NCBI RefSeq assembly: GCF_000173655.1
Contig: NZ_ABZU01000015.1
Location: forward strand, 1 to 47,179
Length of the DNA: 47,179 nucleotides
From: Corynebacterium amycolatum SK46
GTDB lineage: Bacteria > Actinomycetota > Actinomycetes > Mycobacteriales > Mycobacteriaceae
Direction: 5' to 3'
Position 1 is the stretch's first letter. Each line of letters begins with the position of its first letter. A program made the position numbers and the translations under genes. Of the stretch, positions 1-9,107 are shown piece by piece. The notes under the pieces were generated by a model that was given only the letters and a program-made list of their open reading frames with translations, was not told the DNA's origin and ran no database searches.

Positions 1-104
1 CGCTGTTGAATACTGAACTGTGGCAGCACTCCTCTACTACAGCACTCACTAACAACAGCTCCCAGCCACATACCAACCCCAATCAGCACCCTTCGGAGGA
101 ACAC

Positions 105-3100
105 ATGGCAGCACCTCGAACCAACTTCGGATTCGTCGGGGCTGCCTTCCCCTCACTCCTGGCTGACTGTCGAAACGCTGAAGCTGCGGCCCTCTCTAAT
201 CCCAGGGGTTCTGCTTTCCAATCTCGCTTTGTCGCCGAGTGCCTGACTTTTCACATCTGCAGGTTCCTCGGGCTAGAAACTGAAGGGTATACATTCGCTG
301 AGCTCACAGGCAGGCCACAATTCCGAAAGTTCGTACCGCAGGTCATTCAGGGAAAAATCACCGCTGTCCGCAAAATCGGTAATACCGCCGCTCACGGGAA
401 GACATTCTTTAACCCGCAACTAGCAGAGCGCTCTATCGCGCAACTGTACGACCTTCTGGTGTGGGCCACCGCTAACACCTCAGATAAGGGAAAAACAGCG
501 CTGCCGAGCGCACCGTTTAACCCGGAATTCCTCAAAGAGGCTCCGAAACAGCCGTCGGCAAGCAAAGCCCAATTGGACGAACTGCAGCGCCGACTCGACG
601 CTAGCAAGCGCGACGCACTACTGCTGAGCAAAGAACGCGAAGAGTTGCACCGACAGCGGGAAGAACACCTGCGTCAACAAGAGCTGTTTCGGAAGAAGGC
701 GGTCAAAGATGCTAAGGCGCAAGAGCAGCTCAAGCAAGAGCTGGAGGCGCTGCGCAAACAGCTGGATGAAAAGACTCGTGAGGAACTGGTCGCCGCGCAA
801 GCCGATGCGGGGACGGTGGATACCAGCGACCTCTACGCCATCAGCGAGGAAGACACCCGCCGCGACATCATCGACCCGATGCTCGCGGAGGCAGGGTTTA
901 CCACTGCCGCTGGCAACCTCGTTGCCGAGTTCCTCCTGCCCTCCGGGGCGCGCGCCGATTATGTGCTGCTGGGAGCAGACGGCAAGCCGTTGGCTGTGGT
1001 TGAGGCGAAGAAGACCGCCTCATCAATCAGTGCCGGGCGTGAGCAGGCCCGCGAATACGCCGACGAGATTGAACAGCACTACGGTCGCCGCCCGGTGATC
1101 TACTACACCAACGGCTACGAAGTTCACCTGTGGGACGATGCCGCGGGACTCCCGGAGGTCGGTGGCTACCAGCCGCGCGCCGTGGAAGGGTATGCGACTG
1201 AGGACGAGCTGTACTTGATGATCTCCAAGCGCTCGCAGCGACAGGCGCTGTCGGAAATCCCAGTTGACAGTGACATCGCTGGCCGTCTCTACCAAGAGCA
1301 GATGATCCGCGCCGTCACCGAGCACTACGGGCAAGGGCACCGTCGTGCACTGCTAGTGATGGCAACGGGCACGGGTAAAACTCGTGTGTCCATTGCCCTG
1401 GTCAAGCTCCTGCAGCAGGCGGGTTGGGTGAAGAATGTTCTGTTCCTGGCCGACCGCACAGCACTGGTGCGGCAGGCAGCGAAGAACTTCCAGGCACACT
1501 ACGAAGAAGCAGGCATCGTCAACCTGCTGGAAAACCCCAACGGCATTGGGTCGGTGTACGTGTCCACCTACCAGACCATGGTCGGGCTCATGGGCACACA
1601 GTTCGACCCGTACGCATTCGACCTCATCGTGGTTGATGAAGCACACCGAAGTGTTTACCGCCGCTACCGCCGAATCTTCGACTACTTTGACTCACTGCTT
1701 CTCGGCCTCACTGCCACCCCACGCGATGAAGTCGACCGCAATACCTATTCTCTGTTCCAACTACCCAAGGGAAAGCCGACCGGCGAATACGGCCTGGAAG
1801 AAGCCACCGCCGCCGGGTACCTCGTTCCCTACAAGGTGTTTTCCACCAGCTCTGTCATCCTGAGCGACGGCATCATCTACGACGAGCTCAGCGAAGAAGA
1901 GAAGATCGAGTGGGATAACAAGGACTGGGGCACCGATGAAGACGGCGCCAAGCTTGCCGCGCCCGAAGGTGCCACCGCATCGGAGATCAACTCCAAGCTG
2001 ATCAACCAAGACACCATTGACCAGGTCATCACCCAAGTGCTGGCCAACGGCATCAAAGTCGCTGGTGCCGACCGCATTGGTAAGACCATCTTCTTCGCAC
2101 GCAGCCAAGCGCATGCGGAAAAGATTGGTGAGCGTCTGCAGGTTGCTAATCCGACGCTGCGCACCGAGGTCATTACCCATGAATCCTCCCGCTCAAACCA
2201 GCTGATTGAATCCTTCGAATCCAGCAAACCCGGCAGCATCGACATTGCGGTGAGCGTGGACATGCTCGATACCGGTATTGATGTTCCGGCTGTCGTCAAC
2301 CTGGTGTTCTTCAAGCCCGTCCATTCCAAGACCAAGTTCTGGCAGATGATTGGTCGCGGTACTCGTACCTGCAAGAACCTGTTCGGCGAAGGTATGGATA
2401 AGACGGAATTCTACGTCTTCGACTACTGCGACAACTTCCACCGTTTTAGCGCAGAGGCTTCGTCGGAAAGCACTGACGGTTCGGCGCAAAAGTCACTGCA
2501 GGAACGACTTTTCCTCGCCCGCCTTCGCCTGATTGACCTGTTGGGGCACTCGAATACCAATGCTGACCTGGCGGATTCGGTGAAGACACACCTGCGTAAT
2601 CAGCTCTCGCAGGTTCCAGTGAACAGTCCGCTGGTCGGCCCGAAGACGCGACCGTATCTGGAAAAGTACCTGCGCCCGAACTCATGGAATCAGCTGAATG
2701 CGGCGGATATTGCGGAGCTCGAAGATTATCTGGCTGACCTGCCGTTTGCATCTGCAGCTGACGAGGAATTTGCGAAGCGCTTTGATTTGCTGATTTTGAA
2801 GATGCAGGAAGCTGCCGCCGAGGGGCTGGAATCGGTTGATGGGGCCGTACCGGAGGCAGCCCGCAATCGCGTAATGAGACTGGCTGAGAATCTGCTGACC
2901 AAACTCAATGTTCCAGAGATTGCAGCACAGGCGGAGTTGCTGGAAAATGCGGCCTCTGAGTCGTGGTGGGAAGGCGTTAGCCTGGACGAGCTAGAGCTGC
3001 TGCGCCGCGGCATGCGTTCCCTGGTGCGACATGTCGACCGCGGCAGGCGCAATGTTGTGATTACCGACATTGAAGACGAGTTTGGCGAATTACAGGAAGT

Positions 3101-3602
3101 GGAACTACCTGCCTCCGCAGCATCGTTTGCCGTCACCGAGAGCAGCATTGAGCAGAAGATTCGCGAACTTCTGGAAGAACATGGTGACTCCCTTGTGCTG
3201 CAGAAGCTGCACAAGGCGATTCCGCTGACACCAGTAGATGTGGAGTCATTGGAGCAGCTCGTCGCTGAAGCTGGAATTGGCGATGTCGAAGAACTACAAC
3301 ACCGACTTGGCATGTCGCTGAGCCGGTTCGTGCGCACGGTTATCGGTCTTGAGGAAGGCGCTGCCCGTGCGGCTTTCGCTGACCTAATCGACGGCGCGAA
3401 TTTGAACTCGGTGCAGCTGGAGTTTATGAACCGAGTGATTACAGGCCTGGTTCAAAACGGCATTGTCACTGTGCCCGATCTGTTCAATGCTCCCTACAAC
3501 GACTACGGCTCCCCGGTAGAAGTCTTTGACGGCAGCATGGCCGCAGTCATCGATCTGAAGAACCGGTTGGAGAAAATTGAACGCAGCGCGGACGCTTCTT
3601 AG
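105..3602 (+). CDS. hsdR: Type I restriction enzyme R subunit (HsdR, EcoEI-like)
   Basis: A 1165-residue ATP-dependent translocase and nuclease that would cut unmodified DNA in a complex with HsdM and HsdS. The N-terminal ~130 residues resemble the DUF4145 domain found on such subunits and are followed by a charged coiled coil (about 155-235). The nuclease signature is D285, then E300-A-K302. The SF2 helicase has Walker A ATGTGKT (420-426), DEAH (511-514) and an LTATP motif. The C-terminal part resembles the EcoEI R C-terminal region. The open frame extends to a TTG at base 6, but GGAGGA at 95-100 sits 4 bases before the ATG at 105, so that start is preferred. No hsdM or hsdS is in the window, and the downstream neighbour is convergent, so partners, if any, lie upstream of base 1. 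Confidence 0.88.
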   Translation: MAAPRTNFGFVGAAFPSLLADCRNAEAAALSNPRGSAFQSRFVAECLTFHICRFLGLETEGYTFAELTGRPQFRKFVPQVIQGKITAVRKIGNTAAHGKTFFNPQLAERSIAQLYDLLVWATANTSDKGKTALPSAPFNPEFLKEAPKQPSASKAQLDELQRRLDASKRDALLLSKEREELHRQREEHLRQQELFRKKAVKDAKAQEQLKQELEALRKQLDEKTREELVAAQADAGTVDTSDLYAISEEDTRRDIIDPMLAEAGFTTAAGNLVAEFLLPSGARADYVLLGADGKPLAVVEAKKTASSISAGREQAREYADEIEQHYGRRPVIYYTNGYEVHLWDDAAGLPEVGGYQPRAVEGYATEDELYLMISKRSQRQALSEIPVDSDIAGRLYQEQMIRAVTEHYGQGHRRALLVMATGTGKTRVSIALVKLLQQAGWVKNVLFLADRTALVRQAAKNFQAHYEEAGIVNLLENPNGIGSVYVSTYQTMVGLMGTQFDPYAFDLIVVDEAHRSVYRRYRRIFDYFDSLLLGLTATPRDEVDRNTYSLFQLPKGKPTGEYGLEEATAAGYLVPYKVFSTSSVILSDGIIYDELSEEEKIEWDNKDWGTDEDGAKLAAPEGATASEINSKLINQDTIDQVITQVLANGIKVAGADRIGKTIFFARSQAHAEKIGERLQVANPTLRTEVITHESSRSNQLIESFESSKPGSIDIAVSVDMLDTGIDVPAVVNLVFFKPVHSKTKFWQMIGRGTRTCKNLFGEGMDKTEFYVFDYCDNFHRFSAEASSESTDGSAQKSLQERLFLARLRLIDLLGHSNTNADLADSVKTHLRNQLSQVPVNSPLVGPKTRPYLEKYLRPNSWNQLNAADIAELEDYLADLPFASAADEEFAKRFDLLILKMQEAAAEGLESVDGAVPEAARNRVMRLAENLLTKLNVPEIAAQAELLENAASESWWEGVSLDELELLRRGMRSLVRHVDRGRRNVVITDIEDEFGELQEVELPASAASFAVTESSIEQKIRELLEEHGDSLVLQKLHKAIPLTPVDVESLEQLVAEAGIGDVEELQHRLGMSLSRFVRTVIGLEEGAARAAFADLIDGANLNSVQLEFMNRVITGLVQNGIVTVPDLFNAPYNDYGSPVEVFDGSMAAVIDLKNRLEKIERSADAS

Positions 3603-3668
3603 TGTCGGCTGACGTTTTTGGATGGTTAGCGTCGGCGTGAGCCCGGCGCGGCGGCGGTTATTAGCTCG

Positions 3669-4637
3669 TTATTGGTTCCCCATGACCGCCAGTTTCTCCG
3701 CCAACTCCGCAACATCGTTTGGGTGATACTGCGCGGGCCGGTTTCGCTTCGGCGAGCAGGAATCAATGACATCCCGCCACCGCTGCGGAATGCCGGAGGC
3801 CCCAAAGACGCCACCGAGAAAAGCACCAACAATGGCCGCGTTAGTGTCGGTGTCGCCGCCACGGCCAATGACTCGGACCAGAGAGTCCTCAAAGGTCGTG
3901 GTTTTGTCTTCTACCCGGCGCAGTTCTTCATGCAGTGCCCACAGCGCAAAGCGCAGCCATCCCTGATGCACCGAGAAATCCGGCTCCCCGCTATCCACCA
4001 CGGCACCGCTGGCCTGCCACTCGGTTTCCCACTGCGCGCGCTGGGAAGCCAGCCACTCCATCAGCGCACTCACGCCAATGCCGCGGCGCGGCTGGTGGAG
4101 GCCGCCGCTGATGACGTCGGCAAGCGCGGATGCGTAACGTGAATTGGCCTCTATGCACACTGGGTGCGGGTGCGTGATGGCGGCGTCCTTGCGGGCGAGT
4201 TCGCCAGCACGTGCGGGGTTGCGCCAGTACACGATAGCCAGCGGTGAGATACGCATGAGCGCGCCGTTAGCCTGGGAGTTCGGGTTCGGCGCGCGCCGGA
4301 GCAACGCTGCCGTGGTGGCCTCTCCGATGTCGAAAGCGTCGGAGTTTGCCCAGCGCACATAGGACTCGCGGACATCGGCGGCATCGTAGCCTTCGCAGCG
4401 CACCAGTGAGCGTGCCAGCGCCAGCGCCATTTCGGAGTCATCAGTGGGCTGGCCGGCGGCGATGTTGTGGGTGCCGCCATCGGCAAGTTCACAGACACCG
4501 TGTGGGTAGCGCTGTGCAATCTCCTCGGCACTACAAAACTCCACTAGCGCGCCGAGGTTATCGCCGATGACCTGGCCATAGAGCACGCCGCGGGCACGGT
4601 CGACTACGCGGGCGAAAGCATCGGAATTGTGATTCAC
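3669..4637 (-). CDS. ADP-ribosylglycohydrolase family protein
   Basis: About 322 residues, the usual length for the DraG/ADPRH family, which removes ADP-ribose from proteins or other acceptors using two metal ions. Both metal-binding signatures are visible: TDDS near residue 65 and GGDTDTNAA near residue 262. No signal peptide is seen, so it is probably cytoplasmic. Two GTG starts are possible (4643 and 4637). AAGAGGT at 4648-4642 is well spaced only for 4637, so that one is chosen. The gene follows a histidine phosphatase on the same strand after a 79-base gap and converges on the hsdR-type gene. Family membership is clear, but the substrate cannot be read from the sequence, and no ADP-ribosyltransferase lies in the window. 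Confidence 0.85.
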   Translation of the reverse strand: MNHNSDAFARVVDRARGVLYGQVIGDNLGALVEFCSAEEIAQRYPHGVCELADGGTHNIAAGQPTDDSEMALALARSLVRCEGYDAADVRESYVRWANSDAFDIGEATTAALLRRAPNPNSQANGALMRISPLAIVYWRNPARAGELARKDAAITHPHPVCIEANSRYASALADVISGGLHQPRRGIGVSALMEWLASQRAQWETEWQASGAVVDSGEPDFSVHQGWLRFALWALHEELRRVEDKTTTFEDSLVRVIGRGGDTDTNAAIVGAFLGGVFGASGIPQRWRDVIDSCSPKRNRPAQYHPNDVAELAEKLAVMGNQ

Positions 4638-4716
4638 AGGCACCTCTTACAGAGCTTGACGGCGTTGGCGGCTTGAATGGCATCGGCGAATTCACCGAGA
4701 CACCTGTACAACGCCG

Positions 4717-5289
4717 CTACAATCCCCGCGAGAGGTTCCAGCGCAGAACCGCAGGTCGGTCATGGTAGCGACCGAGCACGGACAGGGATGCGGTATTCAA
4801 TGGGAAGGACTGGCCAAGTGCAATGGGCAGTTCCAACCAGGCTGTGGTGAGCGCACGCAGCGAGTGACCGTGGGCGAACAGAATCGCCTTGTCTTCGCCC
4901 GATTCACGCACCCTTTTCACCACTCGCTCAACTCGCTCACGGACTTCCTCCGCGGTTTCGCCATTGGGCACACCGTGAGTCCAAATCTGCCAATCGGGAA
5001 CGGTCTTTTGCACTTCCTTCGAGGTAATCCCCTCGTAGTCGCCATAGAACCATTCCGCGAGATCCTCTTCGACCTCGAAGTCGTGGAACCCCGCCAATCG
5101 AGCGGTCTCCTGGGCGCGCTGACGGGGTGATGCCAGCACTAGCCCAAAGTCCTTCGGATCCAGCCAGCCGTTGAGGGCCTTGGCTTCTTCCCGACCGTTG
5201 TCAGTCAGCGGAAGATCAGTTACCGATGTGTGCTGCCCAGTGCGCGACCACTCAGTTTCACCGTGCCGCACGAGATATAAATCAGTCAT
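4717..5289 (-). CDS. Histidine phosphatase (phosphoglycerate mutase-like) family protein
   Basis: A 190-residue enzyme of the histidine phosphatase superfamily, in which a histidine takes up phosphate during catalysis. The RHG triad with the nucleophile is at residues 8-10 (LYLVRHGETEW). The second conserved histidine lies in FAHGHS about three-quarters along, and the acid residue in EWFYGDYEG. It lacks the insertions of true glycolytic mutases, so it is more likely a phosphatase of small phosphorylated metabolites. The ATG start at 5289 places the RHG motif at the expected distance from the N terminus. It may be co-transcribed with the ADP-ribosylglycohydrolase gene that follows. The substrate is unknown. 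Confidence 0.82.
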   Translation of the reverse strand: MTDLYLVRHGETEWSRTGQHTSVTDLPLTDNGREEAKALNGWLDPKDFGLVLASPRQRAQETARLAGFHDFEVEEDLAEWFYGDYEGITSKEVQKTVPDWQIWTHGVPNGETAEEVRERVERVVKRVRESGEDKAILFAHGHSLRALTTAWLELPIALGQSFPLNTASLSVLGRYHDRPAVLRWNLSRGL

Positions 5290-5338
5290 AGTTCCAGCTT
5301 AGGCTTATTTGAAAATGCTGTTAGCCGCGGTAACCCTG

Positions 5339-6340
5339 CTAGCCCATCACGGGGTCACGGACTTCCAAGCCATGCTCCGGGTCCTCACACACCGTTACCG
5401 CTCCCAACTCCTCAGACCTCGCCGCCGTCGGAGAGCTACAGGTCCAGTCCCCTACTTGAGCGGTCAGGGTGTTGCCACCGCCCTCAGTGTCCTTGATTGC
5501 GTCGTACCGATCCAACACATCCATGGCCTCAGCGCAGGTCATCTCGCCCTTGACCACTTCCGCCAGACGATGGCCCTCCATGGCACCGCACATCATCGGC
5601 CCCTGAACAAGTGCATCCGTGCCCTGACTGTAGCCCCTCGCCGGCTCACTCCCCTGGGCCATGAGTTCCTCGACGGAATCGAAAACCTTGCCGGAGGTGC
5701 GAATATTCTTGTCCTTGCCTTCGATGGCAAAGGCCGCGTTATCCGACTGGCACACCAGCTTGTTCGCATCCGTCTTCGCACACGCAGCGGTGCCGAAGCT
5801 CGTCCATTGGCCGTCGTCAAGCTCTTCCTGAGCCGGCGGTACCCCTTCGACGAGCGTGTACGCGGCACCTGAAGTATTCAGCATGATTGCGCCCGGCGAC
5901 TGTGGTGGGAACGGCGGAACCTCCACGTCGGGAATCGACGAATCAGCCTTACCGATGCACGTCACCGCGCCGTCTGAGTAGAAACACTCGCTCTTTTTCC
6001 CGTCTAGCGTGACGTAGAACGCCTTGATTCCGTTCTGGCTAAACCGCTGAACGTCAATTTTCTGGTAGGCGCTTTCATCAAATCCGATGCTGTCGACGCT
6101 TGTCCCCTTCGTCGGCGACGGCATCTTCGGATTATCGCCCTCGCTTGCCGACGTCGATTGCGACTGTACCTCACTCTGATCATTGTTGCTTTGTGATGCG
6201 GCGGCATCTTCGGAATCTGAAGATGAGCAGCCGACGAGAGTTCCGAGCATGACAACAGCAAGGCCCGCGGTCATCCGAAACATCGCACTGCGACTGGATC
6301 GAATAGGACTCGCGGGCATCTGGTTTTGGGTGACTGACAT
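5339..6340 (-). CDS. Putative secreted lipoprotein, function unknown
   Basis: 333 residues. A basic N terminus is followed by a hydrophobic stretch (about 24-34) and a lipobox LVGC with the lipidated cysteine at residue 38. A Ser/Asp/Gln-rich linker typical of surface-anchored actinobacterial lipoproteins comes next. The rest is a cysteine-containing extracellular domain with no family I recognise. Four pairs of well-spaced cysteines suggest disulfides. In-frame methionines at 8, 20 and 23 could be the real start and would leave a shorter signal peptide. It lies 62 bases downstream of the antiporter gene on the same strand, but nothing in the sequence ties the two functions together. Confidence 0.7.
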   Translation of the reverse strand: MSVTQNQMPASPIRSSRSAMFRMTAGLAVVMLGTLVGCSSSDSEDAAASQSNNDQSEVQSQSTSASEGDNPKMPSPTKGTSVDSIGFDESAYQKIDVQRFSQNGIKAFYVTLDGKKSECFYSDGAVTCIGKADSSIPDVEVPPFPPQSPGAIMLNTSGAAYTLVEGVPPAQEELDDGQWTSFGTAACAKTDANKLVCQSDNAAFAIEGKDKNIRTSGKVFDSVEELMAQGSEPARGYSQGTDALVQGPMMCGAMEGHRLAEVVKGEMTCAEAMDVLDRYDAIKDTEGGGNTLTAQVGDWTCSSPTAARSEELGAVTVCEDPEHGLEVRDPVMG

Positions 6341-6402
6341 GAAATCAGCTTATCGCCGAACGAATCGGCTGGCTTGTTGTTTGCCGTATTTAACGGATGC
6401 GA

Positions 6403-7986
6403 CTAAGACCGCTGCTTAAGCGTCTCCACTGCACGGTCGGCGAGCTCCTCGCCAGCACCGTCGTAGAGGTAGACGGCCATGTCGGCACCAACGTTGAGAA
6501 GCTGATCCTTAAACCTCTGCACCTTAGTGGTGGTAGCAACCACGGCTTCGGTGTCCTGCTTACGGATGTTCTGAATCATCGCGTAGGTCTCAGCGTGCTC
6601 AGACAGCGCCAACACGTACAGCGCTGGTTTCTTCTCCAACTCGATGTGGTGCCAGAGCTCTGGGTCTGTCACATCGCCTGGGATGACCTGGTAGCCCTGC
6701 TCGCGCAGCTCTTCGATGCGATCCTCGTCGAAATCAACACCGAAGACGTTCATGCCGTACTCGTTGACCAACCTGCCGTAGACACCAACGCCGACTCGCC
6801 CCATACCCATGATGAGAGCATCGGCGTTATCAATAATGACCTTTGCCTCTTCTGGCACCAGGCGGTCCTCTGGGGTTTCTGGGACGAACTTCTGCAGGAA
6901 GCTGACAATCTTGTCTTCGTGCGGGGCCATCAGCGAGCTGGCAATGAAGCTACCCGCCACGGCGACTGCCATAATCGAGGTCCATTCTTCCGGCAGAATG
7001 TCCTGTTGCGTCGCCGCCGCCATCACAATTAGGCCGAACTCCGAGTAGTTACTCAACGTCAGCCCCGCCAGCGCACTCGTGCGCAGCGACAGTCCCATGC
7101 GCTTGAGAATCCAGATGAAGATAGTGGCCTTGAACACCAGGAACAGCACCATAATCGCAGCGATGACGTAGCCGCCCGCGCTTGGCAGACCACCGAGACC
7201 AATCTCGATAAAGAACGCGACCAGCAGTAGCTCACGAATACTAATCAGTGCTTCCGACAGACGGTCAGAAATTGGGTGCGAAGACAGCAGAATACCGGCG
7301 ACCAGGGACCCCAGCGAGCCAGAGAGCCCTGCCAGTTCGAAAGCCGAGTAAGAAGCCACTGCAATACCAATACCGGTGAGAACCAGCAGCTCAGTGCGGA
7401 ACATGCGGTTGGGAAGCCGCGCCGCCAGCGGGCGAATGAAGAACAATAGTGGCAGCGCCAGCGCCCACAGCTCCGGGGTCTTACCCGACGATGCCACCAG
7501 CACGCCGACCGCAATGATGTCCTGCAGAATGAGTACACCAATCGCGATACGTCCGATGGCCGAAGCACCGCGGTTCTGCTCCTCCAAGTGGCTCATCACA
7601 AACACCGTCGACGAAAATGAAGTCGCGATGCCGATGTAAATTAGCGCGGTCACCGACAGTCCCGTGAGCTCACGCAGCGGCAAGAAACTGGCGACACCGA
7701 ACAGCACGGCAAAAACTACCGTGTTTAAAAACGCGTGGCCAAGCCCCGAAAAGACCACTCGTGGCGCCACGATATCCTTCGGATTTAGCTTCAGACCGAT
7801 TGTGAACAGCAAGGTGGTAACACCAAGCTCGGCCAGCGAATCAATGAACGGGATTTCCTCAAGCCCCATTGCATGAACGGCAAAACCGGCCCCAAGGAAA
7901 CCAATCAGCGGCGGCAGCCGAAGCAACGACGCACCGAGTCCGCCGATAATCGAAAACAGTATTGCTGTTAGGTATACGGATTCCAC
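6403..7986 (-). CDS. Monovalent cation:proton antiporter (CPA2) with TrkA-N domain
   Basis: 527 residues. The N-terminal ~370 residues form about 12 hydrophobic segments of the Na+/H+ or K+/H+ exchanger fold, including the GFLGAGF and LLFTIGL regions typical of the KefB/CPA2 group. The C-terminal ~140 residues form a Rossmann-type RCK/TrkA-N domain with the nucleotide-binding GMGRVGVGVYG motif and a following acidic residue. This suggests ligand-gated K+ (or Na+) efflux at the cytoplasmic membrane. The start is GTG at 7986. No good ribosome-binding site precedes it, and TATCTT lies about 6 bases upstream, so a leaderless message is possible. Whether the ion is K+ or Na+ cannot be told from this reading. 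Confidence 0.85.
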   Translation of the reverse strand: MESVYLTAILFSIIGGLGASLLRLPPLIGFLGAGFAVHAMGLEEIPFIDSLAELGVTTLLFTIGLKLNPKDIVAPRVVFSGLGHAFLNTVVFAVLFGVASFLPLRELTGLSVTALIYIGIATSFSSTVFVMSHLEEQNRGASAIGRIAIGVLILQDIIAVGVLVASSGKTPELWALALPLLFFIRPLAARLPNRMFRTELLVLTGIGIAVASYSAFELAGLSGSLGSLVAGILLSSHPISDRLSEALISIRELLLVAFFIEIGLGGLPSAGGYVIAAIMVLFLVFKATIFIWILKRMGLSLRTSALAGLTLSNYSEFGLIVMAAATQQDILPEEWTSIMAVAVAGSFIASSLMAPHEDKIVSFLQKFVPETPEDRLVPEEAKVIIDNADALIMGMGRVGVGVYGRLVNEYGMNVFGVDFDEDRIEELREQGYQVIPGDVTDPELWHHIELEKKPALYVLALSEHAETYAMIQNIRKQDTEAVVATTTKVQRFKDQLLNVGADMAVYLYDGAGEELADRAVETLKQRS

Positions 7987-8077
7987 CCATCAAAGATATC
8001 AGCTGACACTACCGATTGATGCAGTGGCTAACCATTAACAGATTTTTAACACCAAACCGGGGTTAGCTTCTTGGGAG

Positions 8078-9094
8078 TTAGCGCCGGTACGGGACCTCGC
8101 CCAACGCAATCGGCTGCGGGTGCTCTGTAACCCACTCGATTGTCGCCTCCGTCAGCGCATCAATGTCCGCCTCACCAGCTTTGCGCTGCTTTACGACGGC
8201 CATGGCATCCTCGGCGGCCCCAACCGTCTCCAGCCAGAAGTCGATCATCTTGGCATAGTCTTCGTCCCAGTTGACGTAGCCCATCTCCAGCGCTTCGTAC
8301 CCGAGCCGGCCCACGATGCGGATAACTTCGCCCTGCACAGTCGCGGCTGGGCCACCACCCGGCACCAGGTAGTTCCAGAGGTATCGGAACTGGCCGTTGA
8401 TCGACTTGTCTGCGGGGACAATAATGTCGCTGTGGCCGTCGTGAGGCGTGATTTCCTGCGGGCGGTCAGCACAGATGCGCTCATATAGTCGATCCATGAC
8501 TGGCTGGTACTTGTCGCGCTGCTTGTCTGACAGGCGGTTGTAGCGGCGACCGAACTTAGTGAACTCTTCGCGAGCTTCGTCGTCGATTTCCGAACCCGCG
8601 TCCAGGAGCACCTCGATACTCGCTAGGACTCGACTGAGGGAATCGATATCGGCGGTAGCGACGGCCTCTTTGAACGCTGTCCGGCCGTGACCGAGGCGGT
8701 TCTCGCGGTGAAGGTCAGCGCCATTTTCCAACAGCAACGCAATGGCCTTGGGCTGATGGCTCTTCGCTGCCTGGAATAGAGGCCAGTGTTTGCCAGCTTC
8801 GATGTCAGCACCGCATTCGAGCAGGACTTTCATCTTGTCGGTATCGCCCCGGCTTGCGTGCTCTGCCAGGGCGGTTTTACCGAAGCGGTTCTCGGTGTTG
8901 ACGTCGATTCCCTGGTCGATTAGCCAGCGCATGAGCTCCGGCGGGGTGCCACGGAGCGCTAGTGCAGTGTCCTTGCTGTATCCGAAAACTGCGTTGAGTG
9001 CGCAAGCGTCATAGACGGCCTTCAGCGCATCCATGTCACCGGCCTCGAGCAGCTCTTCGAAGTTCTCGACCAGTTTCTTCCGCTTCCGTGGCAT
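8078..9094 (-). CDS. Ankyrin-repeat protein
   Basis: 338 residues. From about residue 40 to 180 there are four to five ankyrin-type units, seen as recurring TALA, VLLECGADIEA and LLLENGADLHREN motifs. The C-terminal ~150 residues are not recognised. There is no signal peptide or membrane segment, so a cytoplasmic protein-binding role is likely. The start codon lies 13 bases behind the lepA stop and is preceded by AAGGGGAAA within that gap, so the gene is probably read with lepA. Ankyrin proteins are uncommon in core Corynebacterium operons. The partner is unknown. Confidence 0.8.
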   Translation of the reverse strand: MPRKRKKLVENFEELLEAGDMDALKAVYDACALNAVFGYSKDTALALRGTPPELMRWLIDQGIDVNTENRFGKTALAEHASRGDTDKMKVLLECGADIEAGKHWPLFQAAKSHQPKAIALLLENGADLHRENRLGHGRTAFKEAVATADIDSLSRVLASIEVLLDAGSEIDDEAREEFTKFGRRYNRLSDKQRDKYQPVMDRLYERICADRPQEITPHDGHSDIIVPADKSINGQFRYLWNYLVPGGGPAATVQGEVIRIVGRLGYEALEMGYVNWDEDYAKMIDFWLETVGAAEDAMAVVKQRKAGEADIDALTEATIEWVTEHPQPIALGEVPYRR

Positions 9095-9107
9095 ACAGTT
9101 TCCCCTT

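Noticed and set aside
6..104. Longer hsdR start at a TTG
   Set aside because: A strong ribosome-binding site directly precedes the internal ATG at 105, and the extra 33 residues are low-complexity Thr/Asn/Gln.
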